A DNA stretch of 64,000 nucleotides, taken from positions 1,612,001 through 1,676,000 of the forward strand of contig NZ_CP069128.1 in NCBI RefSeq assembly GCF_029637485.1. The letters run 5' to 3'. Positions within the stretch are counted from its first letter, which is position 1. Every line of letters begins with the position of its first letter. The position numbers and the translations under genes are program-made. The DNA comes from Sphingomonas sp. LHG3406-1. GTDB lineage: Bacteria; Pseudomonadota; Alphaproteobacteria; Sphingomonadales; Sphingomonadaceae. Below are positions 10,229 through 20,549 of the stretch, one piece after another. The notes beneath the pieces are model-generated. The model had not been told where the DNA came from and made no database searches. It saw nothing but the letters and a program-made list of their open reading frames with translations.

Positions 10229-11112
10229 GCGCTCCGGTCGCGCTCGACGCGGAGACCCTGAAGCGCTTCCCGCTCCCTGTCATCGCCAGCGGCGACAAGG
10301 ATGCGCGCGGCTCCATCCTGCTTATTGCCGGAAGCCGCGAAGTGGCCGGCGCCGCCCTGCTGACCGCCATGGGTGCGATGCGCGCCGGTGCCGGACGGCT
10401 GCAGATCATGACCGTCGCCAGTGCCGCGCCCGGCCTGTCCGTCTCCATGCCCGAAGCGATGGTCACCGGTCTTGCCGAAGGCCGCGACGGCGGCTTTGCG
10501 CCTTCGACGGTCAAGCCGCTGGCCGACCGCGCGGCCGAAGCCGACGTGGTGGTCGCCGGACCCGGGATGCGCGGCAATGCCGGTTGCGCGAAGCTCGCAG
10601 CGGCGCTTGCCGGCAAGGGGCACAAGCTCGTCCTCGACGCCGCCCTGCTCCATGCCCTGCCCAAGCGTCAGTCCGACATCGCCCGCTCGGACTGCCCGAC
10701 CATCCTCCTTCCCCATGCCGGCGAGATGGCGAGCCTGCTCGGCTGCGACGAGGAGGAGGTGGAAGCCGATCCCGTCCGCGCCGGCCGCGACTGCGCCGAC
10801 CGCTACGATGCGGTGACCCTGGTCAAGGGCGTCCAGAGCCACATCGTGTCGCCGGACGGGCAGGTCTTCCGCTACGAAGGCGGCGGACCCGGCCTCGGCG
10901 TCTCAGGCTCCGGCGACACGCTGGCCGGCATCGTCGGCGGCCTCCTCACCCGCGGCGCCGATCCGCTTACCGCCCTACTGTGGGGCGTCTGGTGCCACGG
11001 CGAGGCCGGCCGCCGCCTCGGCAAGCGGATCGGGACATTGGGCTATCTCGCCCGCGAAATACCGGACGAGGTGCCCGGCATCCTGCGCGACGGGGGTCAG
11101 CTCACCCCGTAA
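10225..11112 (+). CDS. nnrD: ADP-dependent NAD(P)H-hydrate dehydratase
   Basis: 295-residue ribokinase-fold enzyme that dehydrates damaged NAD(P)HX back to NAD(P)H using ADP. Family marks are GSILLIAGSREVAGAALLTA near the start, LLPHAGEMASLLG and the nucleotide site VSGSGDTLAGIVGGLL. It lacks the N-terminal epimerase (NnrE) domain to which it is often fused, so the epimerase must be elsewhere. GTG 10225 overlaps the upstream stop as GTGA. The 3' end overlaps the convergent pyruvate kinase gene by 16 bp. A generic carbohydrate kinase is the alternative reading. Confidence 0.85.
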   Translation: MSAPVALDAETLKRFPLPVIASGDKDARGSILLIAGSREVAGAALLTAMGAMRAGAGRLQIMTVASAAPGLSVSMPEAMVTGLAEGRDGGFAPSTVKPLADRAAEADVVVAGPGMRGNAGCAKLAAALAGKGHKLVLDAALLHALPKRQSDIARSDCPTILLPHAGEMASLLGCDEEEVEADPVRAGRDCADRYDAVTLVKGVQSHIVSPDGQVFRYEGGGPGLGVSGSGDTLAGIVGGLLTRGADPLTALLWGVWCHGEAGRRLGKRIGTLGYLAREIPDEVPGILRDGGQLTP

Positions 11113-12557
11113 TCGTCGAGCTCGTCGCCGACCACGCGCACCACGTGCAGCACGTTGGTCGACCCCGCCGTCCCGAACGGAACGCCGGCAAGGACGATGA
11201 TCCGGTCGCCGCCGGCACCAAGCTTGTGGCGGAGGACCATGCGCTTGGCCTTGCCGACCATCTCCTCGAAGCTGGCGACGTCGCGGGTGTGGACAGCGTG
11301 GACGCCCCAAACCAGGCCCATGCGCCGAGCGACGGTGCGACTGGCGGTCATGACCAGCAGCGACACCGGGCCGCGCTCGCGGGCGATGCGGCGGGCGGTC
11401 GACCCGGTCGACGTGTAGCAGACCATCGCCGCCACCTTGACCGTATTCGCGATGTTGCCGGCGCTTTCGGCAAGCGCGTCGGCGGTGGTCGGCTCGGCGG
11501 GCGTCGCGGTGAAGTGGACGCGCGCCGCATAGTTGGGGTCGGCTTCGACCGAGCGGCCGATCCGGTCCATCATATGCACCGCCTCGATCGGGAACTGGCC
11601 GGCCGCGCTTTCGGCCGACAGCATGATCGCATCCGCGCCGTCGTAGATGGCATTGGCCACGTCGCTCACCTCCGCCCGGGTCGGGGTCGGCGAGGTGATC
11701 ATGCTTTCCAGCATCTGGGTCGCGACCACCACCGGCTTGCCGAGCTCGCGGGCGCGGGCGACGATCATCTTCTGCAGCGGCGGAACGGCCTCGGCCGGAA
11801 GCTCGACGCCAAGGTCGCCGCGCGCGACCATCACCGCGTCGGCATGCTCAAGGATGCCCTCGAGCCGCTCGATCGCCGCCGGCTTCTCGATCTTGACCAG
11901 CAATGCGGCCTTGTCGCCGATCAGCTGACGCGCCTCGATCACGTCCTCGGGCCGCTGGACGAAGGACAAAGCGATGTAATCGGCGCCCTGGGCGAGGGCG
12001 AACTGGAGGTCGTCGCGATCCTTCTCGGTCAGCGCCGGGATCGGCACCAGCACGTCGGGGACGTTGACGCCCTTGTTGTCGCTGACCTTGCCGCCAACCT
12101 CGACGATGGTCTCGATCCGGGTGGCGGAGACGGCGGCGGCGCGAAGCCGGATCTTGCCGTCGTCGATCAGCAGCTGGTCGCCCTCGCGCACCGCCTCGAA
12201 CAGCTCCGGATGGGGAAGCTCGACCCGGCCCGAGTCGCCGGGCGCGGTATCGGCGTCGAGGATGAAGCGCCCGCCCGTTTCCAGCATCGCCGTGCCGCCG
12301 GCGAAGCGGCCGACGCGAAGCTTTGGCCCCTGGAGGTCGAACAGGATGCAGGTCGGCCGCTTGTATTCCGCCTCGAGGCTGCGGATCGCCTCGACGAGCG
12401 CCGTCTTGGCCGCCTGGTCACCATGGCTCATGTTGATGCGGAAGGCGTCGGCCCCGCATTCCATCAGCTTGGCGATCATTTCGCGGCTGCTGGACGCCGG
12501 CCCCAGCGTCGCCAGGATCCTGACCTTGCGTCCGCGCGGACCCACCGACATCGCCAC
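11097..12557 (-). CDS. pyk: Pyruvate kinase
   Basis: 486-residue glycolytic enzyme that converts phosphoenolpyruvate and ADP to pyruvate and ATP. Motifs visible: RKVRILATLGPASSS at the N-terminus, FRINMSHG, the active-site block LLVKIEKPAAIERL and MVARGDLGVELP, and PTRAEVSDVANAIYDGAD. Length is standard. GTG 12557 has GGAG about 10 nt upstream; ATG 12551 is the alternative and would leave 16 nt. It is divergent from gapR and convergent with nnrD (16-bp overlap). Confidence 0.96.
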   Translation of the reverse strand: MAMSVGPRGRKVRILATLGPASSSREMIAKLMECGADAFRINMSHGDQAAKTALVEAIRSLEAEYKRPTCILFDLQGPKLRVGRFAGGTAMLETGGRFILDADTAPGDSGRVELPHPELFEAVREGDQLLIDDGKIRLRAAAVSATRIETIVEVGGKVSDNKGVNVPDVLVPIPALTEKDRDDLQFALAQGADYIALSFVQRPEDVIEARQLIGDKAALLVKIEKPAAIERLEGILEHADAVMVARGDLGVELPAEAVPPLQKMIVARARELGKPVVVATQMLESMITSPTPTRAEVSDVANAIYDGADAIMLSAESAAGQFPIEAVHMMDRIGRSVEADPNYAARVHFTATPAEPTTADALAESAGNIANTVKVAAMVCYTSTGSTARRIARERGPVSLLVMTASRTVARRMGLVWGVHAVHTRDVASFEEMVGKAKRMVLRHKLGAGGDRIIVLAGVPFGTAGSTNVLHVVRVVGDELDDYGVS

Positions 12558-12685
12558 TTAGCTCATACTCCGCTGATGTTGCCGGCTTGCCATAGCGGCG
12601 GACGGGCGGGTTTCAACCGCTTGGCGGCGCGGACCCGCTTGTCTAAGGCCCCCCGCGCATACCTATTCACCGGGGAGGATGATTC

Positions 12686-12928
12686 ATGTCCGACGGCAAC
12701 GTCGCGGCCGACCAGTTGCGCCTGTTCATCGAGCGCATCGAGCGGCTCGAGGAAGAGAAGAAGGGCGTCGCCGACGACATCAAGGATGTCTACGCCGAAG
12801 CCAAGGCCAATGGCTACGACACCAAGACGATGCGTAAGGTGGTCGGCCTCAGGAAGATGGAAAAGCACGCCCGCGACGAGGCCGATGCCCTGCTCGAGAC
12901 CTATCGCAACGCGCTCGGCCTCCATTAG
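12686..12928 (+). CDS. gapR: GapR family nucleoid-associated protein (DUF2312)
   Basis: 80 residues, a coiled-coil dimerisation part ([21 protein letters not shown] is characteristic; first residues [12 protein letters not shown]) followed by a DNA-binding part ([20 protein letters not shown]). In Caulobacter GapR binds overtwisted, AT-rich DNA ahead of polymerases and helps topoisomerases and chromosome segregation. A GGGGAGGA ribosome site lies about 6-8 nt before ATG. The gene stands alone between divergent pyk and the nuclease gene, and is followed 36 bp downstream by a perfect 15-bp hairpin that may end its transcript. Confidence 0.92.
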   Translation: MSDGNVAADQLRLFIERIERLEEEKKGVADDIKDVYAEAKANGYDTKTMRKVVGLRKMEKHARDEADALLETYRNALGLH

Positions 12929-12964
12929 GACGGCCTCGAGCCCAGCGAAGATCGGCGGCTGACC

Positions 12965-12998
12965 CGGCTCCATGCGTGGCGTCACGCATGGAGCCGGC
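12965..12998 (+). terminator. Perfect 15-bp hairpin downstream of gapR
   Basis: CCGGCTCCATGCGTG (12965-12979) and its exact reverse complement (12984-12998) flank a 4-base loop GCGT. No T-run follows, so a classical intrinsic terminator is not certain. A 6-bp outer arm (AAGATC / GATCTT) could extend it with internal loops. Transcript 3'-end protection or a protein-binding palindrome are alternatives. Confidence 0.45.
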
Positions 12999-13189
12999 GG
13001 ATCTTGCCGCCGTTCCGGGCCGCTAGCGGCTAGCCGACCCACTGCTGCTGCCAAATCAATGCATTAGTGTCAGTAACTTGTAACCAAGCCGGGCCAAGGC
13101 CGCGACGGGATATCCGAGCATCGCGACGAACTCCACCTGCCGCCATGGGGGCGGCCGGCGACGGCGGGTGCGCATTTCAGGGGTAGAGT

Positions 13190-16100
13190 GTGGGCAAGAC
13201 CTATTTCCGGCTGAGCAACGGCAACTTCTTCCAGGACTGGAGCGACGACGCGCTCATCACCGGCAACGATGACTGGAGCAAGGTCGCCAGCATCGTGGGC
13301 TATCTCGGCAATGGCATGGTCGGCTCGTCGACCGGCGTAAATCCGGCCACGGTCACCGGCGACAGCATCGACGTCGACGTCATCGCCAACCAGACCAATC
13401 CCAACACCAACACCAGCGGCGGCGTGGCCGAGTTCCGGATCGCCGACCCGACCGTCGCCCTGCAGGGGTCCGGAACGGCCGGCGCCCCGTACCTTGCCCT
13501 CTACCTGGACGCGAGCGGGCGGGAGAACATCACCCTCAGCTTTATCGCGCGCGACATCGACGGCAGCGGCGACAATGCGGTCCAGCCGCTCGCCGTCCAG
13601 TACCGGATCGGCGACAGCGGGACATGGATCACCGTTCCCGCGGGGTCGATCGCCGACGCCTCGACCGGGCCCGGCCTCGCCACCGCCAGCACCGCCGTGA
13701 GCGTCACCCTGCCCGCCGCCGCCAACAATGCGGCCGAACTGCAGATCCGAATCATCACCACCAACGCTTCGGGCAGCGACGAGTGGATCGGGATCGACGA
13801 CATCTCGGTCGTCAGCAACGCATTCACCGAAGCCGCCCCCGGCATCCTCTCGATCGGCGACGCGACCCTCGTCGAAGGTGACGACGGCAGTGCCGACATG
13901 CTGTTCACCGTCACCCGCGCCGGCGGCAGCGACGGCGCCGTCTCGGCCGACTGGAGCGTCCTGCTTGACGGCACCGCCACGGCAGCGGACCTCGGCAGCC
14001 CGCTTGCCGGCACCGTCAGCTTCGCTGCTGGCGAGACCAGCGCGACCATCCGCGTGCCCGTGGCCGGCGACCGTGTCGGCGAAAACGGCGAGACCTTCTC
14101 CGTTCAGCTCACTGCGCCGAGCGGCGGCGCGACCATCGGCGATGGCACCGCCACCGGCACCATCGCCAACGACGACCTCCCGCCCGTCGCCAACGTCTTC
14201 ATCAACGAGATCAACTATGATCCGGCGGGCACCGACACGGGCGAGTTCATCGATCTGACCGGTCTCGCCGGCACGGATCTGACCGGCTGGAGCGTCGTCC
14301 TCTACAACGGCAACGGCGGCGCCCCCTACGGCACGCAGAAGCTGTCCGGAATGCTCGCCGACAGCGCCAACGGCTTTGGCTTCCGCTCCGTCTCCTATCC
14401 CTCGAACGGCATCCAGAACGGTTCGCCGGACGGCATCGCCCTGGTCGACCCGTTCGGCCGCGTGGTACAGTTCCTGAGCTACGAAGGCACGATGACCGCG
14501 GTCGGCGGCCCGGCCAACGGCCTCACGTCGACCGACATCGGCGTGTTCCAGGAGCAGGCGCCCCTCGGCACCAGCCTGCAGCTGACCGGCACCGGGTCGA
14601 GCTACGGCGACTTCAGCTGGAGCTATAATGTCTCGTCGACCAATGGCGGCGCCAACGAGGGCCAGACCTTCCTGTCCGGAACCGACCAGGGCCGCATCCG
14701 AATCGCCGATGCGGCGGTGGTCGAAGGCAATGCCGGCACCACGCCGATCGTCTTCACCGTCACCCGCTCAGGCGGCTTTGCGAGTGAGGCGAGCGTCGCC
14801 TGGAGCCTCGACTTCGGCACCTCAGCCTCGACCGATGACCTTGCTGCGGGAACCCCTGCCAGCGGCATCGTGACCTTCGCACCGGGCGAGTTCACCAAGA
14901 CCATCCGGCTGGAGGTCGCCGCCGACACGTTGGGCGAGAACAACGAAGGCTTCCTCGTCCGCCTCGGCGACGTCACCGGCAATGCCGTGGTGGTCGACGA
15001 CAATGCGCTCGGGGTCATCCTCAACGACGATCCGGTCGCGCGCACCATCATGGAGATCCAGGGCGAAGCCCATCAGTCGGCCTATGTCGGCCAGCCGGTG
15101 ATCACCGGCGGCATCGTCACGGCGGTGGATTCGACCGGCTTCTACCTCCAGGACCCCGCCGGCGACGGCAACGCCCGGACGTCGGACGCAATCTTCATCC
15201 GCACCACCACGCCGCCATCCGTCGCGGTCGGCGACGCGCTGGAGCTGACCGGTGTCGTCGGCGAGTACAAGCCGAGCGCCACCGGACTGTCGGTGACCCA
15301 GGTGACCGCCTCGTCCATTTCGGTCCTGTCGAGCGGCAACGCCCTTCCGGCGGCGGTGACGATCGGCACCGGCGGAATCCTGCCCCCGACCGAAAGCATC
15401 GACAGCGACGGTCTTGCCCTCTTCAACCCGGAGACGGACGGGATCGATTTCTGGGAGTCGCTCGAAGGCATGCGGGTGACGGTCGACCAGCCGGTCGTCG
15501 TCTCCAACAGCAACGAATATGGGGAAGTCGATATCGTCGCCTCGGCCGGCGCCGGCGCGACCGGGATCAACGATCGCGGCGGCATCACCATCAGCGCTGG
15601 GGACTATAATCCCGAGAAGATCCAGCTCGACGACCGGCTGGCCGCCCAGCCGCAGCTCAGCACCGGCGACCTGCTCGGGTCGGTGACCGGCGTCATCAAC
15701 TACAGCTTCGAACGCTACGAGCTGCTCGCGACCGAGACGGCCGCGGTCACCACCGACCGCACGGTCGGCGACGACGACACGGTCCTCGCCGGGGACGCGA
15801 ACCACGTCAGCATCGCCACCTACAATCTCGAGAACCTGGACGCGTCGGACGGCAAGTACGACCTGCTCGCCAACGACATCGTCTACAGCCTTCGTGCACC
15901 CGACATCCTCGCGGTGCAGGAAGTCCAGGACGCTGACGGCGCGGGCAACGGCAGCAACCTGTCGGGCGCGAGCAACGTCCAGGGGCTGATCGACGCCATC
16001 TATGCGGAGAGCGGCCTCGTCTACACCTATGTCGAGATCGCGCCGGACCGCGCCGGATCGACCGGCGGCGAGCCGGGCGGCAACATCCGCAACGGCTATC

Positions 16101-17800
16101 TCTACCTGTCCGACCGGGTCAGCCTGGTCGACGGCAGCCTGTCCCTGCTCGACGATCCCGCCTTCGCCGGCTCGCGCAAGCCGCTGATCGCGACCTGGTC
16201 GTTCAACGGGCAGGAGTTCAGCACCATCAACGTGCACTTCACCTCGCGCCTCGGCTCCGACCCGCTGTGGGGCGACGCGCAGCCGCCGGCCGATGGCGGC
16301 GATGCCTCGCGGATCGCGCAGGCGGCGGCGGTCGGGGACTATGTCTTCGACATCCTCGCCGAAGACTCGACGCAGCAGTTCGTTCTGCTCGGCGACTGGA
16401 ACGGCTTCTCGTTCGAACGGGCGCAGACCCAGCTCACCGACGGCGGCGTCTTCACCAACCTCGCCGACCTGCTGCCAGAGGAGGAGCGCTATTCCTACGT
16501 GTTCGACGGCAATTCGCAGCTGATCGACAACATGCTGGCGACCGGCGGCCTGCTTTCCGGTGCCCGCTACGACGCGGTGCACATCAATGCCGAGTTCACC
16601 GGCGAACGGCCGACCGACCACGACCCGCAGCTTGCGCTGCTCCGGATCGCCATCACCCCGCACGACCTGGTGCTGAGCGATGGCGTGGTCGACGAGAACT
16701 TGCCGGTCGGCACCGTCGTCGGCACCTTGTCGGCGACCGACACGCCGGGCGACACGCTCGTCTATGCTCTGGTCGACGATGCCGATGGCCGCTTCGTCGT
16801 CGATCCCGTCACGGGCATCGTCCGCACGGCCAGGCTGCTGGATCATGAAGCGGACGCCAGCTTCGTGCTCGTTGCCAGCGTCACTGACAGCGCCGGCCTC
16901 AGCTCGCAGAACGAGGTCACCGTGACGGTCGGGGACGTCAACGAGGCCCCGGTCGCGGCGGAGGACTCCATCGCCGTCGACGAGGATGCGACCAGCGACA
17001 ATCTGTGGGCATTGCTGACCGGCAACGACGGCGACCCTGATGTAGGCGACGCGCTCACCATCACGTCGGTGACCGGCCCGGCCCTCGGCAGCCTGATCTT
17101 CGATCCGGTGAGCCAGAGCCTCCGCTACGTCGCCGACAATGACGCCTTCGACGCGCTCGCGCCCGGCGCCCGGGCGGTGGACAGCTTCACCTACACGGTG
17201 GCGGATGCCGACGGCCTCACCAGCACGGCAACCGTCAGCGTCTCGGTCACGGGAATCGCCGACGGCATCGTGGCGGGCGGCGCCAACGGCAATGACAGCC
17301 TGACCGGCACCGGGGGCGAGGATCGCATCGCCGGCAACAATGGCGGCGACCGGCTGTTCGGCCTCGACGGCCACGACCGCCTCGATGGCGGGGCCGGCGA
17401 CGATTGCCTGGTGGGCGGCCGCGGCAATGACACGCTGCTGGGCGGGCTCGGCGACGATCTGCTCGAGGGCGGCGCCGGTCGCGACAGTTTCGTGTTCGGC
17501 GCCAAGGCAGGCAACGACATCATCACCGACTTCGACGTCGCCAACGACAAGTTGCTGTTCGACAATATCGGCATCCGCTCGACCCAGTCCGGTGACTGGA
17601 ACAGTGATGGCGTCGCCGACCTCCGTCTCGCCCTGACCGGCGGCGGCTCGGTCACCCTGCTCGGCCTGTCGTCCCTGGCCGGCGTCCAGACCGGCGCCTA
17701 TGCGCCCGAGACGATCGGCACACAGGGCTTCATGGTCGACGGGGGTGGCACTGCTCCGGCCGTCCATCAGCTCTCCGGCGACTCCTGGCTGTTCGTTTGA
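13190..17800 (+). CDS. Secreted ExeM/NucH-type mosaic nuclease with RTX repeats
   Basis: 1536 residues without a signal peptide. Approximate domain order: N-terminal beta domain (1-215), Calx-beta (220-325), lamin-tail domain (333-490, [21 protein letters not shown] begins it), Calx-beta (502-610), OB-like DNA-binding region (618-860), endonuclease/exonuclease/phosphatase domain (873-1150; [30 protein letters not shown]), cadherin-like domains (1160-1355), then calcium-binding nonapeptide repeats (1362-1440; [17 protein letters not shown]) and a C-terminal secretion region. RTX repeats with no signal peptide point to type I secretion. GTG 13190 follows AGGGG. Role inferred: extracellular DNA degradation for nutrient recovery or biofilm remodelling. 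The window's exporter at 60.5-64 kb is a possible but unproven route. Confidence 0.9.
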   Translation: MGKTYFRLSNGNFFQDWSDDALITGNDDWSKVASIVGYLGNGMVGSSTGVNPATVTGDSIDVDVIANQTNPNTNTSGGVAEFRIADPTVALQGSGTAGAPYLALYLDASGRENITLSFIARDIDGSGDNAVQPLAVQYRIGDSGTWITVPAGSIADASTGPGLATASTAVSVTLPAAANNAAELQIRIITTNASGSDEWIGIDDISVVSNAFTEAAPGILSIGDATLVEGDDGSADMLFTVTRAGGSDGAVSADWSVLLDGTATAADLGSPLAGTVSFAAGETSATIRVPVAGDRVGENGETFSVQLTAPSGGATIGDGTATGTIANDDLPPVANVFINEINYDPAGTDTGEFIDLTGLAGTDLTGWSVVLYNGNGGAPYGTQKLSGMLADSANGFGFRSVSYPSNGIQNGSPDGIALVDPFGRVVQFLSYEGTMTAVGGPANGLTSTDIGVFQEQAPLGTSLQLTGTGSSYGDFSWSYNVSSTNGGANEGQTFLSGTDQGRIRIADAAVVEGNAGTTPIVFTVTRSGGFASEASVAWSLDFGTSASTDDLAAGTPASGIVTFAPGEFTKTIRLEVAADTLGENNEGFLVRLGDVTGNAVVVDDNALGVILNDDPVARTIMEIQGEAHQSAYVGQPVITGGIVTAVDSTGFYLQDPAGDGNARTSDAIFIRTTTPPSVAVGDALELTGVVGEYKPSATGLSVTQVTASSISVLSSGNALPAAVTIGTGGILPPTESIDSDGLALFNPETDGIDFWESLEGMRVTVDQPVVVSNSNEYGEVDIVASAGAGATGINDRGGITISAGDYNPEKIQLDDRLAAQPQLSTGDLLGSVTGVINYSFERYELLATETAAVTTDRTVGDDDTVLAGDANHVSIATYNLENLDASDGKYDLLANDIVYSLRAPDILAVQEVQDADGAGNGSNLSGASNVQGLIDAIYAESGLVYTYVEIAPDRAGSTGGEPGGNIRNGYLYLSDRVSLVDGSLSLLDDPAFAGSRKPLIATWSFNGQEFSTINVHFTSRLGSDPLWGDAQPPADGGDASRIAQAAAVGDYVFDILAEDSTQQFVLLGDWNGFSFERAQTQLTDGGVFTNLADLLPEEERYSYVFDGNSQLIDNMLATGGLLSGARYDAVHINAEFTGERPTDHDPQLALLRIAITPHDLVLSDGVVDENLPVGTVVGTLSATDTPGDTLVYALVDDADGRFVVDPVTGIVRTARLLDHEADASFVLVASVTDSAGLSSQNEVTVTVGDVNEAPVAAEDSIAVDEDATSDNLWALLTGNDGDPDVGDALTITSVTGPALGSLIFDPVSQSLRYVADNDAFDALAPGARAVDSFTYTVADADGLTSTATVSVSVTGIADGIVAGGANGNDSLTGTGGEDRIAGNNGGDRLFGLDGHDRLDGGAGDDCLVGGRGNDTLLGGLGDDLLEGGAGRDSFVFGAKAGNDIITDFDVANDKLLFDNIGIRSTQSGDWNSDGVADLRLALTGGGSVTLLGLSSLAGVQTGAYAPETIGTQGFMVDGGGTAPAVHQLSGDSWLFV

Positions 17801-17807
17801 GTCGAGG

Positions 17808-17840
17808 GGAGATCGCCGCCGCTTGCCGGCGACGGTCTCC
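17808..17840 (+). terminator. Bulged hairpin after the RTX nuclease gene
   Basis: GGAGATCGCCG pairs with CGGCGA and TCTCC across an 8-base loop, leaving a 3-base bulge in the right arm, beginning 8 bp after the stop codon. There is no T-run. Possible terminator or 3'-end stabiliser for the long nuclease transcript. Confidence 0.35.
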
Positions 17841-17917
17841 CGCCCGGAGGCGCTGATAGGACCTTTCGCGACCCCGTCGCTCTGCCTAAGGTCACCGCGA
17901 AGCAGGGGAGCAAGCGC

Positions 17918-18235
17918 ATGATCATCACCACCACCTCGACCCTCGAAGGCCGCCCGGTCCGCGACTATCTCGGCCTTGTGGGTGGCGAGGTGATCGTCGG
18001 CGCCAACATCATCAAGGACGTGTTCGCGTCGGTCAGCGACTTCTTCGGCGGCCGCTCGGGCGCCTATGAATCCTCGATCCAGGAAGCGCGCGCCCAGGCG
18101 ATGCAGGAAATGGAAGCCTCCGCCCGCCGCCTCGGCGCCGACGCCATCCTCGCGGTCGACTTCGACTATGAGGTGATCGGCAAGTCGGGCTCGATGCTGA
18201 TGGTCTGCGTCTGCGGCACCGCCGTGAAGCTCTAG
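17918..18235 (+). CDS. YbjQ/UPF0145 family protein
   Basis: 105 residues of the YbjQ family (putative heavy-metal-binding domain, homo-oligomeric in known structures). Typical features are the opening TTTSTLEGRPVRDYLGLV, EVIVGANIIKDVFA and the end LGADAILAVDFDYEVIG. Biological role is not established for the family. The start ATG has GGGAGCAAG about 7 nt upstream. It lies between the nuclease gene and yebC, all on the plus strand, with no overlap to either. Confidence 0.88.
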   Translation: MIITTTSTLEGRPVRDYLGLVGGEVIVGANIIKDVFASVSDFFGGRSGAYESSIQEARAQAMQEMEASARRLGADAILAVDFDYEVIGKSGSMLMVCVCGTAVKL

Positions 18236-18307
18236 TCCCCACTCGTCGCGATTGAGCCGGACGGCCAAGCTGGCTAGAGGCGCTGGCGACAATCAAGCGG
18301 GACACCC

Positions 18308-19051
18308 ATGGCCGGCCATAGCAAATTCAAGAATATCATGCATCGCAAGGGCGCTCAGGACAAGAAGCGCTCGGCGATGTTCTCCAAGCTTTCGAGGGAG
18401 ATAACCGTCGCGGCCAAGATGGGGCTGCCGGATCCCGACATGAACCCGCGGCTGCGCGCGGCGGTCCTCGCCGCCAAGGCGCAGTCGATGCCCAAGGACA
18501 ATATCCAGCGAGCGATCGACAAGGCCTCGACCGGTGACACCGAGGCTTATGAAGAGATCCGCTACGAGGGCTTCGGCCCGGGCGGAGTCGCGCTGATCGT
18601 CGAAGCCCTGTCCGACAATCGCAACCGCACCGCGACCAACGTCCGCACGGCCTTCTCCAAGAACGGCGGCAACCTCGGCGCGTCGGGCTCGGTCAGCCAC
18701 GGCTTCGAACGGCTCGGCCTGATCGAATATGACGGCAAGGCGGGCGACGCCGACAAGGTGCTCGAAGCGGCGATCGAAGCCGGCGCCGATGACGTCGAGA
18801 GCGACGATGAGGGCCACCGCATCTGGACCGGCATCGACGGCATGCACGACGTTGCCAAGGCGCTCGAGGCGCAGCTCGGCGAAGCCCAGACGGTCAAGCT
18901 CGCCTGGAAGCCCTCGACCTCGGTCGATGTCGGCGCCGACGATGCGTCGAGCCTGATGAAGCTCATCGACACGCTCGAGGACGACGATGACGTCCAGACG
19001 GTGTGGGGCAATTACGAGATCAGCGACGAAGTCGCGGAGAGCCTCGCCTGA
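18308..19051 (+). CDS. yebC: YebC/PmpR family protein
   Basis: 247-residue YebC family protein. Members have been described as transcriptional regulators and, in recent work, as factors that relieve ribosome stalling at proline stretches. The N-terminal signature [20 protein letters not shown] and [12 protein letters not shown] are canonical, and the length is usual. The 3' end overlaps the start of ruvC as CTGA. Linkage of yebC to ruvC is widespread in proteobacteria and suggests one transcript. Confidence 0.95.
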   Translation: MAGHSKFKNIMHRKGAQDKKRSAMFSKLSREITVAAKMGLPDPDMNPRLRAAVLAAKAQSMPKDNIQRAIDKASTGDTEAYEEIRYEGFGPGGVALIVEALSDNRNRTATNVRTAFSKNGGNLGASGSVSHGFERLGLIEYDGKAGDADKVLEAAIEAGADDVESDDEGHRIWTGIDGMHDVAKALEAQLGEAQTVKLAWKPSTSVDVGADDASSLMKLIDTLEDDDDVQTVWGNYEISDEVAESLA

Positions 19052-19533
19052 TCATCCTGGGCCTCGACCCGTCCCTTTCCTCGACCGGCTGGGGAATCGT
19101 TCGCGCCGAGGGCAATCGGCTTACCCATGTGGCCAATGGGCAGATCAAGACGGCTGCCAGCGCCGACCTTGCGCGGCGGCTGGCCGAGATTGCCCGGACG
19201 GTGGATGCGATCATCGCCGAACACCGCCCGGACGCGGCGGCGGCCGAGGAGGTGTTCGTCAACAAGAACCCTGCCTCGACCCTCAAGCTCGCTCAGGCGC
19301 GCGGGGTCGTACTGGCTGGCATGGGCAAGGCCGGGCTGGACGTCGGCGAATATGCGCCAAGCCTGGTGAAGAAGGCGGTGGTCGGCACCGGCGGAGCGTC
19401 CAAGGACCAGGTCCATTCGATGGTCGGCCTGCTGCTTCCAGGCGTCAGGATCGCCGGCGAGGACGCGGCCGACGCGCTCGCCGTGGCCATTACTCATGCG
19501 CATCATCTGGCCACGGCGAGGCGCCTCGGCTGA
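19048..19533 (+). CDS. ruvC: Holliday junction resolvase RuvC (probable CTG start)
   Basis: RuvC is the dimeric endonuclease that cleaves Holliday junctions, working with RuvAB. The family N-terminus [15 protein letters not shown] is present with the first catalytic Asp; [22 protein letters not shown] and the C-terminal acidic [12 protein letters not shown] follow. From CTG 19048 the product is 161 residues. CTG overlaps the yebC stop as CTGA, and GGAGA lies 7 nt upstream. The alternative GTG at 19003 would add 15 residues that are an out-of-frame reading of yebC ([14 protein letters not shown]), which the family does not carry. ruvA and ruvB lie 1 kb downstream behind an opposing gene. Confidence 0.9.
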   Translation: MIILGLDPSLSSTGWGIVRAEGNRLTHVANGQIKTAASADLARRLAEIARTVDAIIAEHRPDAAAAEEVFVNKNPASTLKLAQARGVVLAGMGKAGLDVGEYAPSLVKKAVVGTGGASKDQVHSMVGLLLPGVRIAGEDAADALAVAITHAHHLATARRLG

Positions 19534-19536
19534 GGC

Positions 19537-20412
19537 TCAGGCGAGCGCTTCTTCCCGCTCGCTCGCCGCTTCGCCAACCTCTTCCCCGCGGATGAAGGCC
19601 AGCAGGTCGGCGTTGATGGTATCGGCGTGGGTCGTCGCCATGCCATGCGGGAAGCCCGGATAGATCTTCAGGCGCCCGTTCTTCAGCAGCTTGATCGCAC
19701 GCAGCGCCGCATTGGCGTAGGGCACGATCTGGTCGTCGTCTCCGTGCAGGACCAGAACGGGCACCTCGATTGCCCGCAGGTCGTCGCTGAAGTCGGTCTC
19801 CGAGAAGGCCTTGATGCAGTCATACTGGGCCTTGATCCCACCCTGCATGCCCTGCCGCCACCAGTTGCGGATCACGCCGTCGATCGGTTCGACGCCCTCC
19901 CGGTTGAAGCCATAGAATGGGCCGGACGCGACATCGAGGAAGATCTGCGCGCGATTGGCGGCGACGCCCGCACGATAGCCGTCGAACGCCTCGATCGGGA
20001 TGCCGCCGGGGTTGTCATCGGTCTTCACCATCTGCGGCGGCACGGCCCCGAGGATGGCCGCCTTCGCGACCCGTCCAGGCTCCGCTCGCGCGACATAATG
20101 GACAACCTCGCCGCCGCCGGTCGAATGACCGACATGCACCGCGTCCCTGAGGTCGAGCTTCGCAGCAAGCTCGATCAGATCGGCAGCATAAGTGTCCATC
20201 TCATTGCCGTGATCGGTCTGGCTGGAGCGGCCGTGCCCGCGCCGGTCGTGGGCAATCACCCGGAAGCCCTGATCGAGGAAGAACATCATCTGCGCGTCCC
20301 AATCGTCCGCGCTGAGCGGCCAGCCGTGATGGAAGACGATCGGCTGCGCGTCCTTCGGACCCCAGTCCTTGTAGAAAATGCTCGTCCCGTCGCTGGTCAC
20401 TAAATTGGACAT
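19537..20412 (-). CDS. Alpha/beta hydrolase, non-haem chloroperoxidase-like
   Basis: 291-residue alpha/beta hydrolase closest in motif pattern to cofactor-free haloperoxidases/arylesterases: HHGWPLSADDWDAQ, AHDRRGHGRSSQ, nucleophile Ser97 in GHSTGGGEVVHY, acid in HGDDDQIVP (Asp227) and His256 in PGFPHGMATTH. The true substrate is probably an ester; perhydrolysis is a side reaction of this fold. ATG 20412 is chosen over upstream codons because AGGAG lies 6 nt before it. The gene sits on the opposite strand between ruvC (ends 4 bp away) and ruvA, splitting the usual ruvCAB order. Confidence 0.88.
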   Translation of the reverse strand: MSNLVTSDGTSIFYKDWGPKDAQPIVFHHGWPLSADDWDAQMMFFLDQGFRVIAHDRRGHGRSSQTDHGNEMDTYAADLIELAAKLDLRDAVHVGHSTGGGEVVHYVARAEPGRVAKAAILGAVPPQMVKTDDNPGGIPIEAFDGYRAGVAANRAQIFLDVASGPFYGFNREGVEPIDGVIRNWWRQGMQGGIKAQYDCIKAFSETDFSDDLRAIEVPVLVLHGDDDQIVPYANAALRAIKLLKNGRLKIYPGFPHGMATTHADTINADLLAFIRGEEVGEAASEREEALA

Positions 20413-20549
20413 CGGAATCTCCTGGCTCTGGCCCCGCCCCCGGCGACTCATCAACAGGATGGCACCAACATACCATGGTTCTTGTATGCGCCGAAGGATC
20501 ATCCGAGCCGTCTCGACGAACCGCATGTTGAGCCGCTACCACTCCGCCC

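Noticed and set aside
14822..18292. Very long minus-strand open frame opposite the RTX nuclease, ybjQ-like gene and neighbours
   Set aside because: Composition is His/Gly/Arg/Asp/Val-rich as in antisense readings of high-GC genes, no domain is recognisable, and it spans several well-supported genes on the other strand.
19003..19047. GTG 19003 as the start of ruvC
   Set aside because: The extra 15 residues are an out-of-frame reading of yebC and do not match the RuvC N-terminus; CTG 19048 with GGAGA upstream fits better.
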